64,000 bases of DNA from Shewanella eurypsychrophilus (GCF_007004545.3 NZ_CP045503.2:273501-337500); one strand, 5' to 3'; positions 29,812-39,454 are shown, counted from the stretch's first letter. Notes: generated by a model not told the origin, from the sequence alone. Numbers and translations are program-made.

Positions 29812-30405
29812 GTGTCCCGTCCTAACTGCCCTAAATGCCATTACCCTTTAAAAGCTTGCTTATGTGAGAGCATTGAGCAGATGCACGTCTCGACAGAGTT
29901 GATCATTTTGCAAGATCCCAGTGAAGTGGGTCATGCTAAAAATAGTGTTCGTTTGTTATCCTTAGTGATCCCTGAAACGCAAGTTATCGTTGGGGAGTTG
30001 CCTGAAGACTTTTTGAAGTTGCGTCAATATCTTAATATCAGTAGCAAGCCTATTTATCTGGTTTACCCTTCCGATAAGAGCCGCAATGTTGAAGAGGTAA
30101 ACTTAGAAGGGGAGGTCATTTTATTGTTGCTCGATGGTACCTGGAGAAAAGCGTATAAACTTTTGCAGCTCAACCCTTGGTTGTTAGATTACCCTAGCTT
30201 ACATCTGGACCTTGAGTCTGCATCGAACTACACCATCAGAAAAGCGAGTCGCAGTGACAGCCTATCGACTCTTGAAGCTTCGGCTATGATGTTGCAAGCC
30301 ATTGAACCAAAAGTAAATGTAACTCCTCTGACTAAAGCTTTACGTGCTTTGGTGGATCAAAGGTTGAACGCTATGCCTGCTGAAGTAAGAAAGCGCTACC
30401 AATGA
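29812..30405 (+). CDS. DTW-domain tRNA aminocarboxypropyltransferase
   Basis: A protein of about 197 residues of the DTW family (TapT/YfiP-like), which adds an aminocarboxypropyl group to uridine 47 of tRNA. The N-terminus carries a zinc-type CPKCHYPLKACLC, the signature is DGTWRKAYKLL, and SRSDSLSTLEA is a conserved late motif. I favour the GTG at 29812 (product MSRPNCPKC); a TTG 18 bases earlier is in frame. Confidence 0.85.
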   Translation: MSRPNCPKCHYPLKACLCESIEQMHVSTELIILQDPSEVGHAKNSVRLLSLVIPETQVIVGELPEDFLKLRQYLNISSKPIYLVYPSDKSRNVEEVNLEGEVILLLLDGTWRKAYKLLQLNPWLLDYPSLHLDLESASNYTIRKASRSDSLSTLEASAMMLQAIEPKVNVTPLTKALRALVDQRLNAMPAEVRKRYQ

Positions 30406-30851
30406 GTAGATAGTAATGTTCTTCACGGGATGAGTATTTTGTGATGAATATCAGATAACTCTTAATAAAACAGTAAATTGATCACGCTAATTTACGATTA
30501 GATGGGGTCTAATGTACTTGAATCATCTGTATTGCAGGTGGTGTGAAAGCTGCGTCGGTATACTGTCCATGCAGGGAGGCAGTATGTGAGGCATTTGTTT
30601 GCCTAAATCGACGCAGCTTTTACTCTTTGTTACATTCTCTTGAGTAAGAACACTTTTCACTACCCTTTTTTACTTCTCTCAAAACTGAAATTGCTCTTTT
30701 GTAATATATATCTATATTTAGATGATTTTTATGCTCTTTTTGATAAATCAGAGGGTAATATATAGGTTAACTTGTACTTTGTTCTTGGGAGAGAGCTCAG
30801 TGAACCTTGCAATCCTAATGAGCTATGCAGCGTTAGAAGGCCATTATCAAA
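30406..30851. other. 446-base gap with structured element
   Basis: No gene is supported. The main content is the three-way-junction inverted-repeat element at 30546-30621. The remainder is AT-rich and probably carries the promoter of the EAL gene. Confidence 0.7.
30546..30621. ncRNA. Three-way-junction inverted-repeat element
   Basis: A 12-bp perfect outer stem (30546-30557 with 30609-30620, AAAGCTGCGTCG) encloses two smaller hairpins. The first is ATACTG/CAGTAT at 30560-30585, extended by a few weaker pairs. The second is AGGCA/TGCCT at 30589-30604. The 3' arm runs into TTTT. It could be a small RNA, a terminator of the DTW gene or a MITE-like repeat; the sequence alone does not decide, so the ncRNA label is provisional. 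Confidence 0.4.
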
Positions 30852-32444
30852 ATGAAGTTTAAATCGCTATCTTCTTTTGGACTTTACTCTACATTCATGA
30901 TTATCATTTTAGCTGTTATATCCTACCTGTATGCATTTTGGAAAGTTTTTAGTGAAGTTGAATCCGACTCTAAGCAATTGCTCAATTATGTCGAACATAA
31001 ATTGTGGGTTGCAGGCAATAGCCTAGAAAAGCTTAACCAAATTTACTTCTCTTCCTGTGATTATCTGGGGCAAGAAACGCTCGAAGAATTTCTTTTCGAT
31101 CATCTTGGCGCGGGTTTATTTCTTATTCGGCATAAAAGCTCTAGCCCCTGGACCTATTGCTCTGTGGTTGGAAATATAAAGGTGTCACAGAGAGATCGTA
31201 ATTTTAAAAACTTGATGTATCTGGATGAAGGTAAAAGAAGAGCGATATCTGTAATGGGATATGATTGGCAGGGGATTGAGAAGAGAGATTTATTTCTCTC
31301 CTTAGAATCCACAGATAGAATCAATGCCGTACGGATCGCACTGGAAGACAGCTACTCATTTTTTGAAGATCAATGCACTGATTGCAGACATGTTGAGGTC
31401 AGGCTGGCGAACGATGACTTAATTTTTGAATTGGGTGGGATTAAAAGCGGTGTACTGACCGGTATTAGAGCCATAAGTACGAAGTTCCCACTTTATATTG
31501 ATGCAGTAGTAGGAATAAATCGGGTAAGGGAAGTGATGTTAAGTTCGTTAATTTTCACTGCACCTATATCAGTAGTATTTTCCTTACTGTGTTTATATAT
31601 CGTTAATCTACTCAAAGTACTGCATAACTCTTTGAGCTATCGATTGAAAGTCGCAATAAAAAAAGGTGAGTTGGTCGCATACTATCAACCTATTATCGAT
31701 GCTCAGACTGGTTATATCGTTGGTGCGGAGGCCTTAGTTCGCTGGTTCAAACCCGACGGAACCATAGAGCCTCCCGGGCGTTTTATCCAAATTTTGGAAG
31801 AAAGCGAACTGATTAATGAGTTAACGCTGCAACTGCTTAGAAATATTCCAGTCGATTTAGTGGATGTACTCAAGGAGTCACCTAACTTCCGCTGTAGCAT
31901 TAATCTTGTCCCGCAGCACCTTGAGTCAGCTGACTTTTCTGATCAATTGATTTTGCTTGCTGAGCAAGGTTTTCCTTGTCATCAGTTAGCGATAGAGATA
32001 ACTGAAAGATATCCGCTTAAAAATCTTCGTCAAGCTAGAATTAATGTAGATAAAATGAAAGCATTAGGGGTTTGTATTGAATTAGATGATGCAGGCACTG
32101 GTTACGGCGGCGCCTCTTATCTGCAAGAGCTAAATATCGATGTAATGAAGATTGATAAGCTTTTTGTCGATACCTTGATTATCTCACCAGATAGAACTCA
32201 GGTGCTAGATGCCAACATTCAGATGGCACTTACTTTGGGTATGCAAATTATTGCCGAAGGAGTAGAAGCTAGCTCTCAATCAAAAACCTTACTAGACAAA
32301 GGTGTTCGTTTTCAACAAGGTTTTTTATTTGCAAAACCTTTATCTGCTGTCGAATTTGTTGCCTTTTGGCATGAAAGTTATCAAGCTCATGATAAGAGTG
32401 ACAGTACTGATATACCGAGTTTATGCGCGATCAAGGAGGAGTAA
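30852..32444 (+). CDS. Membrane-anchored EAL cyclic-di-GMP phosphodiesterase
   Basis: A 530-residue protein that should hydrolyse c-di-GMP. One membrane segment near residues 10-30, a periplasmic sensor domain of about 200 residues with several cysteines (SSCDYLG, TYCSVVG, QCTDC), and a second segment near 228-250 precede an EAL domain. Catalytic elements are kept: EALVRW, SINLVP, ITER, DDAGTGYGG, KIDK and AEGVE; the usual DDFGTG reads DDAGTG. The sensor resembles the CSS-motif class whose cysteines respond to periplasmic redox state. A small secreted-protein gene follows at once. Confidence 0.88.
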   Translation: MKFKSLSSFGLYSTFMIIILAVISYLYAFWKVFSEVESDSKQLLNYVEHKLWVAGNSLEKLNQIYFSSCDYLGQETLEEFLFDHLGAGLFLIRHKSSSPWTYCSVVGNIKVSQRDRNFKNLMYLDEGKRRAISVMGYDWQGIEKRDLFLSLESTDRINAVRIALEDSYSFFEDQCTDCRHVEVRLANDDLIFELGGIKSGVLTGIRAISTKFPLYIDAVVGINRVREVMLSSLIFTAPISVVFSLLCLYIVNLLKVLHNSLSYRLKVAIKKGELVAYYQPIIDAQTGYIVGAEALVRWFKPDGTIEPPGRFIQILEESELINELTLQLLRNIPVDLVDVLKESPNFRCSINLVPQHLESADFSDQLILLAEQGFPCHQLAIEITERYPLKNLRQARINVDKMKALGVCIELDDAGTGYGGASYLQELNIDVMKIDKLFVDTLIISPDRTQVLDANIQMALTLGMQIIAEGVEASSQSKTLLDKGVRFQQGFLFAKPLSAVEFVAFWHESYQAHDKSDSTDIPSLCAIKEE

Positions 32445-32804
32445 ATGCCGTTCAAAATTAACCGTCTTAGTAGTAAATCTTGGCTCGTAGCCGGGATCTG
32501 CCTATGTGTCTCAACACTTGCTGCTGCATCAGATAAGCAAAGCTTGTCTGAAAAAGCGGATGTAGCAAGAGAGGAGTCTAGGCAGATAGAGCAAGAGCAG
32601 CTACAAAAAGCCAGTGAAGCCGCTGCAAAAACTCAGGCTCGCGAAACAAAGATTTATAAAAAAATGTTGCCCAATGATTGGGAAGCAGAGCAGAAAGATA
32701 AAGCGCAAAAACAGTTTAATGAACGAGAGTCCCGAGAGAACAAGTATCTAAGAGAAGCCAAAGAAGCTGCAACACAAGAGCGAAAAATACCTAAACCGGG
32801 CTAA
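32445..32804 (+). CDS. Small secreted charged-helix protein, unknown
   Basis: A 119-residue protein with a signal peptide (cleavage near LAAAS) and a mature part that is nearly all charged helix, rich in E, K, Q and A. Its ATG is the base after the EAL gene stop, and AAGGAGG overlaps the end of that gene, so the two are co-translated. No family recognised. A role in the periplasmic sensing of the EAL protein is only a guess from position. Confidence 0.7.
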   Translation: MPFKINRLSSKSWLVAGICLCVSTLAAASDKQSLSEKADVAREESRQIEQEQLQKASEAAAKTQARETKIYKKMLPNDWEAEQKDKAQKQFNERESRENKYLREAKEAATQERKIPKPG

Positions 32805-32815
32805 AAATTATCGAG

Positions 32816-33532
32816 TTAGTCAGTGTCAGATTGCTGTAAAAGGTGATTGAGAATAACTTTTTGTACGAATATTTCTGCTTCACGTTGGACGCTATCTAAG
32901 ACAAAGCCATACTGAGTATGCTGTTTGTCATGCTCTATGCTGAGTATGTTTTTGACTGTGATTGGCATAAATAAGGTTTCCATTTCTGGCATGATTTTAA
33001 CTTGGAGTAAGTAGGAGTGCTCTTTCTTTATCGTGTTTATTTTTTTGCATACAAAGGCACCTCCTTTTATTGATATATCGCTCAAGTATCCATGTGCTAG
33101 AGCCGCTACTTCATTAGATTCTCCAACTTGATCCGATGTAGGTTTGAGTGAAGATTCAACATTAATTGGGATCCTAGAATGTTGCCTTAGTGCTACCTTC
33201 TGTATCTCTTTTGGGTAATCTATAAGAAGCCAGCGACCCGAACTATTGACGAGTTTTTGAATGCAAGTTCTAAAAGCTATGACATTCGCATCTGGCTCAT
33301 CACTTTTAACTATTCGAATAATGACTCCTTGTGATTGAGCAATAAAGTCACTGGCCTGTTGCCAATTTTTGTCCGAACCAAGGGCCAGAATAATCGCCAC
33401 CTGAGGATCGACTCCGATCAGCCTGGTTCTCAGCCTTATTGGTTGAGTTGGAGTGAGAATTTGGATATTGACCTCGGTATTACAGGCAATATTATCAAGA
33501 TAAGAAAATTCGTAAGCTTGTGATTGAGGCAC
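32816..33532 (-). CDS. PilZ-domain c-di-GMP receptor (YcgR-like layout)
   Basis: A 238-residue protein with an N-terminal YcgR-like domain and a C-terminal PilZ domain. Both ligand motifs are present: RQHSR (RxxxR, near residue 116) and DISIKGGAF (D/NxSxxG, near residue 151). It is convergent with the EAL operon, 11 bases away. Expected role is c-di-GMP-dependent control of motility or adhesion. Confidence 0.87.
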   Translation of the reverse strand: MPQSQAYEFSYLDNIACNTEVNIQILTPTQPIRLRTRLIGVDPQVAIILALGSDKNWQQASDFIAQSQGVIIRIVKSDEPDANVIAFRTCIQKLVNSSGRWLLIDYPKEIQKVALRQHSRIPINVESSLKPTSDQVGESNEVAALAHGYLSDISIKGGAFVCKKINTIKKEHSYLLQVKIMPEMETLFMPITVKNILSIEHDKQHTQYGFVLDSVQREAEIFVQKVILNHLLQQSDTD

Positions 33533-33791
33533 GTATTACTCTCCCTTTTTCTACCTAAACCATAGCAGTTGTAAAAAAAATGGTCTGTCTATTTTATTTT
33601 CAATTAGTTACAACTGTTTAACCTTTACTTGCTGCCATCACTTGATTTTATTCCTGTTTTACCATCTTATAGTGGCACTGATTTTATCTCTTAAGTGTGG
33701 TTATACACTTTAAGAACGAGATCGATTCTTAACCATTATACCGATTGGTATTACTTCATAAATTAAGTCTGCTCAAATAGAGGGAGCGAAA

Positions 33792-35120
33792 ATGATTCGC
33801 AATATTTTAGGGATAGTGCTGATGTTAGGGGCCTTTGCCTCAGCTGCAGTGCAGGCGACCCAAGCTGAAGATATCAAGAGTTTTACTCTAGATAACGGTA
33901 TGAAAATTATGGTGTTGGAAGATTCATCGATTCCAAATGCCAACATGTATCTATTTTGGAAAGTCGGCTCTCGTAATGAGGTTCCTGGCATCACTGGTAT
34001 CTCTCATTTCTTCGAACATATGATGTTTAATGGGGCTAAAAAATATGGTCCTAAGATGTTCGACCGTACTATGGAGGCCGCTGGTGGGGCAAACAACGCC
34101 TATACCACAGAAAACTTAACCGTTTATACAGACTGGTTTCCTGCAAATGCGTTAGAAACCATCTTTGATCTCGAAGCAGATCGTATTGCTCATTTAGATA
34201 TCGATGCCAACATGGTGGAGAGTGAGCGTGGTGTTGTAGCCTCTGAGCGAACTACTGGCTTGGAGAACTCTAACTGGCGCACTCTACAAGAAGAGTTAAA
34301 AGGTATTGCCTTCAGGGCACATCCATATAGCTGGTCGGTGATTGGTCATGAGTCAGATATTGCCGCTTGGACCATAGATGATCTGGTTGAGTATCATAAG
34401 ACCTATTATGCGCCAAACAATGCAGTGGTCGTCATTGCTGGAGATGTAAAACTTAACGAAGTTAAAGCATTAGCCAATAAATATTTCGCTCCAATCCCTG
34501 CCCAAGCCCCACCAAGGGAAGTAAAAACCGTTGAGCCGCTACAAAAAGGTGAGCGTCGCACTCACATTCAAAAAGCATCGGTAAGCACACCCAATGTCAT
34601 GCTTGCATACCATGTTCCAGCAACGTCTCATGCTGACTACTATGCGTTGGATCTGCTGTCTACTGTACTGAGTCAGGGTAACAGTTCGCGTTTGTATCAG
34701 TCGTTAGTGGAGAAGCAAGTTGCCATAGAGGTGGAGACTTATCTGCCGATGACAATCGACCCTAACCTTTTCTATGTGATGGGGGTCGCCAATCCCGGGA
34801 TCACTGCACTCGAATTAGAGAAAGGCATGATTGCGGAGATTAATAGCATCGCCCATGAGGGAGTGGCGAAAAATGAACTTGAGAAAGCTAAGAATATTAA
34901 ACTAATGGATTTTTATCGCTCGATGGAAACGATAAATGGTAAGGCAAACACAGTTGGTACTTACGAGCTTTATTTTGGTAGTTTCGAGAAACTTTTTAAT
35001 GCGCCTGAAGCATACAACAAAGTCACTCCGGAAGATCTTCAGCGTGTGGCTCAAACTTACTTACGACGAGCAAACCGTAGTGTTGCGGTGCTGGCTGCAA
35101 CAGAGGAGACAGATGAATGA
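33792..35120 (+). CDS. M16-family zinc peptidase, active subunit
   Basis: A 442-residue exported peptidase with a signal peptide ending VQAT. The inverted zinc motif HFFEH (near residue 76) and the downstream glutamate in VESERGVVASE are both present, so this half is catalytic. It overlaps the next gene by ATGA, and the pair should form a heterodimer like other bacterial M16B proteins. Substrates are probably periplasmic peptides. Confidence 0.92.
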   Translation: MIRNILGIVLMLGAFASAAVQATQAEDIKSFTLDNGMKIMVLEDSSIPNANMYLFWKVGSRNEVPGITGISHFFEHMMFNGAKKYGPKMFDRTMEAAGGANNAYTTENLTVYTDWFPANALETIFDLEADRIAHLDIDANMVESERGVVASERTTGLENSNWRTLQEELKGIAFRAHPYSWSVIGHESDIAAWTIDDLVEYHKTYYAPNNAVVVIAGDVKLNEVKALANKYFAPIPAQAPPREVKTVEPLQKGERRTHIQKASVSTPNVMLAYHVPATSHADYYALDLLSTVLSQGNSSRLYQSLVEKQVAIEVETYLPMTIDPNLFYVMGVANPGITALELEKGMIAEINSIAHEGVAKNELEKAKNIKLMDFYRSMETINGKANTVGTYELYFGSFEKLFNAPEAYNKVTPEDLQRVAQTYLRRANRSVAVLAATEETDE

Positions 35121-36574
35121 AAACATTAACTCATCTTACAAAGCGTTCTAATACGTTGATAGCAGCAATCACACTGGGCAGTGTTTTAGCGTTATCAGCC
35201 TGTGCATCTACGTCCACATCCACATCAATAAATTCAAATGTCGATACCGCTAGCTTTACAATGCCAGCCTATGAGCAGTTGGTACTAGATAATGGGCTAA
35301 CCATTTATTTAATGCCCCAAAGAGAAGTTCCTCTGGTGACTGTGAGTGCCATTGTGCGGGCCGGTGCAGTCAATGATACAACTTCTGGTGTCGCTGGAAT
35401 GACTGCGCAGAGTCTGTTACTCGGCGCCGATGGAAAATCTAAAGCTGAAATAGAGCTGATGGTTGATTTTCTGGGAGCTTCTATTTATGCCGATGCAGGT
35501 AAAGAGGGAAGTTACTTAGGTGCTGACTTTATGGCTAAAGACAGCGATAAAATGCTAGCTCTTATCAAGGGTCTGCTGTTATCGCCAAACTTCGATGGTG
35601 ATGAATTTGATAAGCTTCGCCAACGTCAGATTGCAGGGCTATCTCAGTCAAAGGAAAGCCCGCGTTCTGTGATAAGTCGTTACTTCGATAAACTTATCTT
35701 TGCGGATCATCCGTATGGCAATGCGTCATCGGGGACCAGCGCTTCTTTAGCCGAGCTGAATATTTCGCAAATAAGAGCTTTTCATCAAAGTTTTTATCAG
35801 CCAGGCAACACGGCAATCAGTGTGGTCGGTGACTTTGATATTAAACAGATGAAAGTAAAACTCAGTAACTTGTTTGGCCAATGGCAAAATGGTGAAGCTA
35901 TAGTAGCCCCCTCGCTTAAGGCGCAACAGCCTGAGTTAACAGCTCCTAAGGTGTTATTAGTTGATAAGAGCGATGCCATAGAAACAACGTTTTTAATCGG
36001 TGGCAAAGGAGTCTCGCGTGATAATCCAGATTATGTGGGTTTGAATGTCGTTAATACTATCTTAGGTGGTCGCTTTACCTCTTGGCTCAATGATGAGTTG
36101 AGAGTCAATGCTGGCCTTACTTATGGCGCAAGATCTGGCTTTATTCGCTATTCAGAAGGTGGTGTCTTTAGGATTAGTACCTTCACTAAAACGGCGACGA
36201 CCAAAGAGACTATCGATCTGGCATTGAAAACTTATGCAAGGTTGTGGGAGCAAGGCATAGATCAACAGACCTTAGATTCGGCCAAAGCCTATGTGAAAGG
36301 CCAATTTCCACCTAAGTTTGAAACCAGTGGTCAGTTAGCAGGTTTGTTATCTGATATGTATCTTTATCAGTTCGATGATGGGTTTATCAATGAGTTTCAA
36401 GCTAAAGTTGATGGACTCACTTTAGCAGAGACTCAGAGACTCATCGGCAAGTATTTTCCTCAAGAAAATCTTCAATTGGTCTTGATTGGTAACGCTGAAA
36501 AAATTGCACCTATAGCGGCTGAGTATGGTGAGGTGAAAACCTTAGATATAAAAGCAGTTGGCTTTGGAGGCTAG
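35117..36574 (+). CDS. M16-family partner subunit, lipoprotein, non-catalytic
   Basis: A 485-residue M16 homologue with a lipobox (LSAC, Cys near residue 29). Where the active partner has HFFEH this protein reads GMTAQSLLLG, so the zinc site is lost. The C-terminal half keeps the R-Y pair region (LNDELRVNAGLTYGARSGF) used to bind substrate in partner subunits. Translationally coupled to the active gene and followed by a strong terminator. Lipid anchoring would tether the pair to a membrane. Confidence 0.9.
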   Translation: MKTLTHLTKRSNTLIAAITLGSVLALSACASTSTSTSINSNVDTASFTMPAYEQLVLDNGLTIYLMPQREVPLVTVSAIVRAGAVNDTTSGVAGMTAQSLLLGADGKSKAEIELMVDFLGASIYADAGKEGSYLGADFMAKDSDKMLALIKGLLLSPNFDGDEFDKLRQRQIAGLSQSKESPRSVISRYFDKLIFADHPYGNASSGTSASLAELNISQIRAFHQSFYQPGNTAISVVGDFDIKQMKVKLSNLFGQWQNGEAIVAPSLKAQQPELTAPKVLLVDKSDAIETTFLIGGKGVSRDNPDYVGLNVVNTILGGRFTSWLNDELRVNAGLTYGARSGFIRYSEGGVFRISTFTKTATTKETIDLALKTYARLWEQGIDQQTLDSAKAYVKGQFPPKFETSGQLAGLLSDMYLYQFDDGFINEFQAKVDGLTLAETQRLIGKYFPQENLQLVLIGNAEKIAPIAAEYGEVKTLDIKAVGFGG

Positions 36575-36602
36575 TTAGCTCGACTCCAACTTCGAGTGAT
36601 CG

Positions 36603-36638
36603 AAGGCTATAAAGCTATTTGGCTTTATAGCCTTTTTT
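36603..36638 (+). terminator. Terminator after the M16 pair
   Basis: A perfect 13-bp stem (36603-36615 with 36622-36634), TATTTG loop and a run of T. Confidence 0.93.
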
Positions 36639-36761
36639 ATTTTAAGTATACCGACCCAGATTTTAGCATTTACTTGCCTTGCTTATACATCGAGCTTTCC
36701 TTTTGCTTTTGCTGTTCTACACTTGTTGCTAGGAATAGAATGACAAGGAGGGCTGAAATAG

Positions 36762-37322
36762 ATGAATAATGCCCAGCTCAGCAGTCAAGCAATGGCGATC
36801 CAACAAACTGATACTGAAGTCGATTGGTGTCATATTCAAGAAAGTATCAAAATTCTCTTACTCGCGATGGCACAGATTGAACTGTCATTAACTGATGGTG
36901 AGCAAAATGTCACATCACTGGGTGAGTTGTTTACCGATATGGCTAAGCATTTAGAGGGGATGAATAATTATCTGATCCAACTCAAAGATACCCCCAGCGA
37001 AGTGTTATCCCATGGTGAAAACCTTGCCTCTGCCGTTAATGAAGGAGTGGTAGCATTCCAGTTCTATGATCGTGTTTCTCAACGTCTACAGCACGTGATA
37101 ATGGGGTTAGCATTGATGGAAGAAGTGCTTAGTAACCAAAAGGAGCGGATCTCGCCAGATGCTTGGGATAAACTTCAGGAGGAGATAGAAGCAAGTTATT
37201 CACTTGATTGTGAGAAGAAAATGTTTGATCTTGTTCTACAAGGAGTCCCGGTACATGAAGCGTTAAAGCTTTATAAGGATCAACATCAAACCACACCAGA
37301 AGATGATATCGAGTTGTTTTAG
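36762..37322 (+). CDS. Possible CheZ-like phosphatase-domain protein
   Basis: A 186-residue helical cytoplasmic protein. I do not recognise a named family with certainty. The segment AFQFYDRVSQRLQHV (near residue 103) has an Asp and a Gln four residues apart (DRVSQ), the spacing of the CheZ catalytic pair, and resembles the FQDxxxQ helix of CheZ and of some chemoreceptor-associated proteins. No chemotaxis genes are adjacent. AAGGAGG lies about 12 bases before the ATG. Confidence 0.5.
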   Translation: MNNAQLSSQAMAIQQTDTEVDWCHIQESIKILLLAMAQIELSLTDGEQNVTSLGELFTDMAKHLEGMNNYLIQLKDTPSEVLSHGENLASAVNEGVVAFQFYDRVSQRLQHVIMGLALMEEVLSNQKERISPDAWDKLQEEIEASYSLDCEKKMFDLVLQGVPVHEALKLYKDQHQTTPEDDIELF

Positions 37323-37833
37323 ACTAGGTTTATTGCTTGTACTGCTTTTTCCTTGCTTATCTTGGGCTGAAAAGGTGAAGTTTAGTGAATTCTGTGTGGC
37401 CATGGCTGGTGATTGGCAAGGGAGTGCTGCTAAGTTAAAGCAGCTGCCAGTTCAGGTCTCAGTACAGTCGATCTGTTCTCATGACCAACGCCAATTACTT
37501 ATCTCTGTAAGTCGCAATGCTAACCATAAATTTAGTGAAACTTGGTGGTTCAGGCATAGAGGTGAGTCGACTTTTCTCACCTATTTTGATGGCGTCACCG
37601 AGGACAAATATCAAAGCTTTAGCTTGTATCGTCAATATGGCAATTATACCTTGCTGGGCGAGGGAGAACTAAATAAGCGTCCCGCGCTAATTCAACTCAG
37701 ATTTGAACGTAAAGCCCCCGGCTGGCTATGGCTGCAGAATGTGCAATATCTTGACGATGACACTGATAGATATCTCTTTTATCGCGGCATCGAGATGATG
37801 CCTATTTCCCTGCATAAAGCTCCTAGGATCTAG
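37303..37833 (+). CDS. Exported protein, unknown
   Basis: A 176-residue protein with a clear signal peptide (LLLVLLFPCLSWA). It overlaps the preceding gene by 20 bases. The mature part has an aromatic-rich beta pattern (ETWWFRHRG, YQSFSLYRQYGNYTLLGEG) that suggests a lipocalin-like or beta-sandwich fold. No family recognised. It ends next to a CTAG-rich tract. Confidence 0.65.
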   Translation: MISSCFRLGLLLVLLFPCLSWAEKVKFSEFCVAMAGDWQGSAAKLKQLPVQVSVQSICSHDQRQLLISVSRNANHKFSETWWFRHRGESTFLTYFDGVTEDKYQSFSLYRQYGNYTLLGEGELNKRPALIQLRFERKAPGWLWLQNVQYLDDDTDRYLFYRGIEMMPISLHKAPRI

Positions 37834-37853
37834 AATCTAGGAACTAGGATCTG
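37820..37853. repeat. CTAG-rich tract (copy 3)
   Basis: CCTAGGATCTAGAATCTAGG followed by AACTAGGATCTG, overlapping the last codons of the exported-protein gene and lying before the trmL 3' end. It shares words with the tracts at 4736 and 28366. Confidence 0.65.
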
Positions 37854-37854
37854 C

Positions 37855-38319
37855 TTATAACGCCCCTTCGAAACCCACTTGTCTCCATGCCTCATAACTG
37901 ATGATAGCCACTGCATTTGACAGGTTGAGGCTGCGGCTATTAGCCATCATCGGGATTTTTAGACGCTGTGTCGTGGGAAGTGATTCGATGATCTCTATCG
38001 GTAATCCGCGAGTCTCAGGTCCGAACAGCAGTACGTCGTCTTTCTCATAAGCGAGCTCAGTATGGGGTCTGCTGCCCTTGGTGGTACATGCCATGATGCG
38101 TTTTCCAGCCATTGCCTCCAAAAAACTTTCAAAATCTTTATGGCGGGTTACCCGGGTTAGGTCACTGTAATCTAGCCCAGCACGACGAAGTTTCTTCTCT
38201 TCCAGATCGAAGCCCAGAGGCTCTATCAGGTGTAACTGACAGCCATTGTTGGCACAAAGACGGATGATGTTACCTGTATTGGGTGCGATTTCTGGCTCAA
38301 AGAGTGCGATATGAAACAT
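37855..38319 (-). CDS. trmL: tRNA (cytidine/uridine-34-2'-O)-methyltransferase TrmL
   Basis: SPOUT methyltransferase that modifies the wobble base of tRNA-Leu isoacceptors. The 154-residue length is normal. Knot motifs are [25 protein letters not shown] and [18 protein letters not shown]. Transcribed alone. Confidence 0.95.
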   Translation of the reverse strand: MFHIALFEPEIAPNTGNIIRLCANNGCQLHLIEPLGFDLEEKKLRRAGLDYSDLTRVTRHKDFESFLEAMAGKRIMACTTKGSRPHTELAYEKDDVLLFGPETRGLPIEIIESLPTTQRLKIPMMANSRSLNLSNAVAIISYEAWRQVGFEGAL

Positions 38320-38488
38320 GCTGACCTGCTAAGAAGTTGAATAGGTAATAATCTGTGATTATACGGGAAATATTGCTGGGTAGAAAACGGCGCTTGTTTT
38401 GTTCCAGATTCAGGCGCAGCGCATTGGTATTACCCCATTTTTCGGTATACTCAGCTCAAGCAGCTGATAGCTAGTGTGCACTTGGTAA

Positions 38489-39454
38489 ATGGAACAGGTA
38501 ATGGATTTAATAAAACTCTCACGTATCAGTATGAAGCATTTGATCACCTTGCATGTGATGCTAGATACCCTCAGCGTAACCGCCAGTGCACAGAGGCTCT
38601 GTTTAAGTCCATCTTCAATCAGTAAGACTCTGGGACAACTGAGAAGTAGCTTGAATGATGAGCTGTTTTATCGTCATGGGAATAAATTAGTAGCGACTCC
38701 TTTAGCACGCCGCCTCGGTCCAAGTGTGCATCAGATGATCAATGATATGAATCAGATCATGACACAAGAAGCCTTCGATCCCGCTCGTTATCAGGGACGC
38801 TTCTCGTTAGCCATGCGAGAGAGTACCTTTGAGCTACTGGCGGCTAAGTTAAGTGCACATGTGTTGGCACTGGCACCTAATATTCGTTTGGATATCTGGT
38901 CGAAGGACAGTGTCGGTTTCGATGGCTTGTCGAAAGGGACCTTGGACTTTATCATTTTACCCCATGATCGTAGCCAGCCACCTAGTACTCAGAGCGATCT
39001 TGTGTGGGAGACATTGATTAATGATGAGATGGTTTGTCTGATGAGTCCGGCGCACCCTTTACTGAATAAAGCGAATAAAGCGCCGGTTTTCACCTTAGAT
39101 GATTATTTGAGTTACGGTCATATCGGTATTACTGATAAGGATCTCAATACGCCATTTTTTGAAATGCAGCTAGCGCAACAAGAGTTGCAGCGTAAAGTGG
39201 CTATCTCTGTACCGGATTTCGGTGCAGCAGCCTTGATGTGTCACCACAGTGAGTTGTTGTTTACCTGTTCTCGTCGTTGGGCCGAAACGGCCTTTCAGGC
39301 GAAAGGTTTACAGATAAAGCCTTTGCCTTTTAGTTATGGAGAGGTGGTGTATAGCCTAGTTTGGCATAGACCGAGTATGAATGATCCGGCGCATCGTTGG
39401 CTGTATCAACAGATTTTAGCATGTCATCAAGAGGCGCTTCGCTTCCAAGGATGA
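38489..39454 (+). CDS. LysR-family regulator
   Basis: A LysR protein of about 317-321 residues. The helix-turn-helix is TASAQRLCLSPSSISKTLGQ. The first ATG is at 38489 and a second at 38501 would give MDLIKLSRI; I cannot decide between them. The only near neighbours are trmL (divergent) and yjjW (convergent), so no target is obvious. Confidence 0.88.
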   Translation: MEQVMDLIKLSRISMKHLITLHVMLDTLSVTASAQRLCLSPSSISKTLGQLRSSLNDELFYRHGNKLVATPLARRLGPSVHQMINDMNQIMTQEAFDPARYQGRFSLAMRESTFELLAAKLSAHVLALAPNIRLDIWSKDSVGFDGLSKGTLDFIILPHDRSQPPSTQSDLVWETLINDEMVCLMSPAHPLLNKANKAPVFTLDDYLSYGHIGITDKDLNTPFFEMQLAQQELQRKVAISVPDFGAAALMCHHSELLFTCSRRWAETAFQAKGLQIKPLPFSYGEVVYSLVWHRPSMNDPAHRWLYQQILACHQEALRFQG

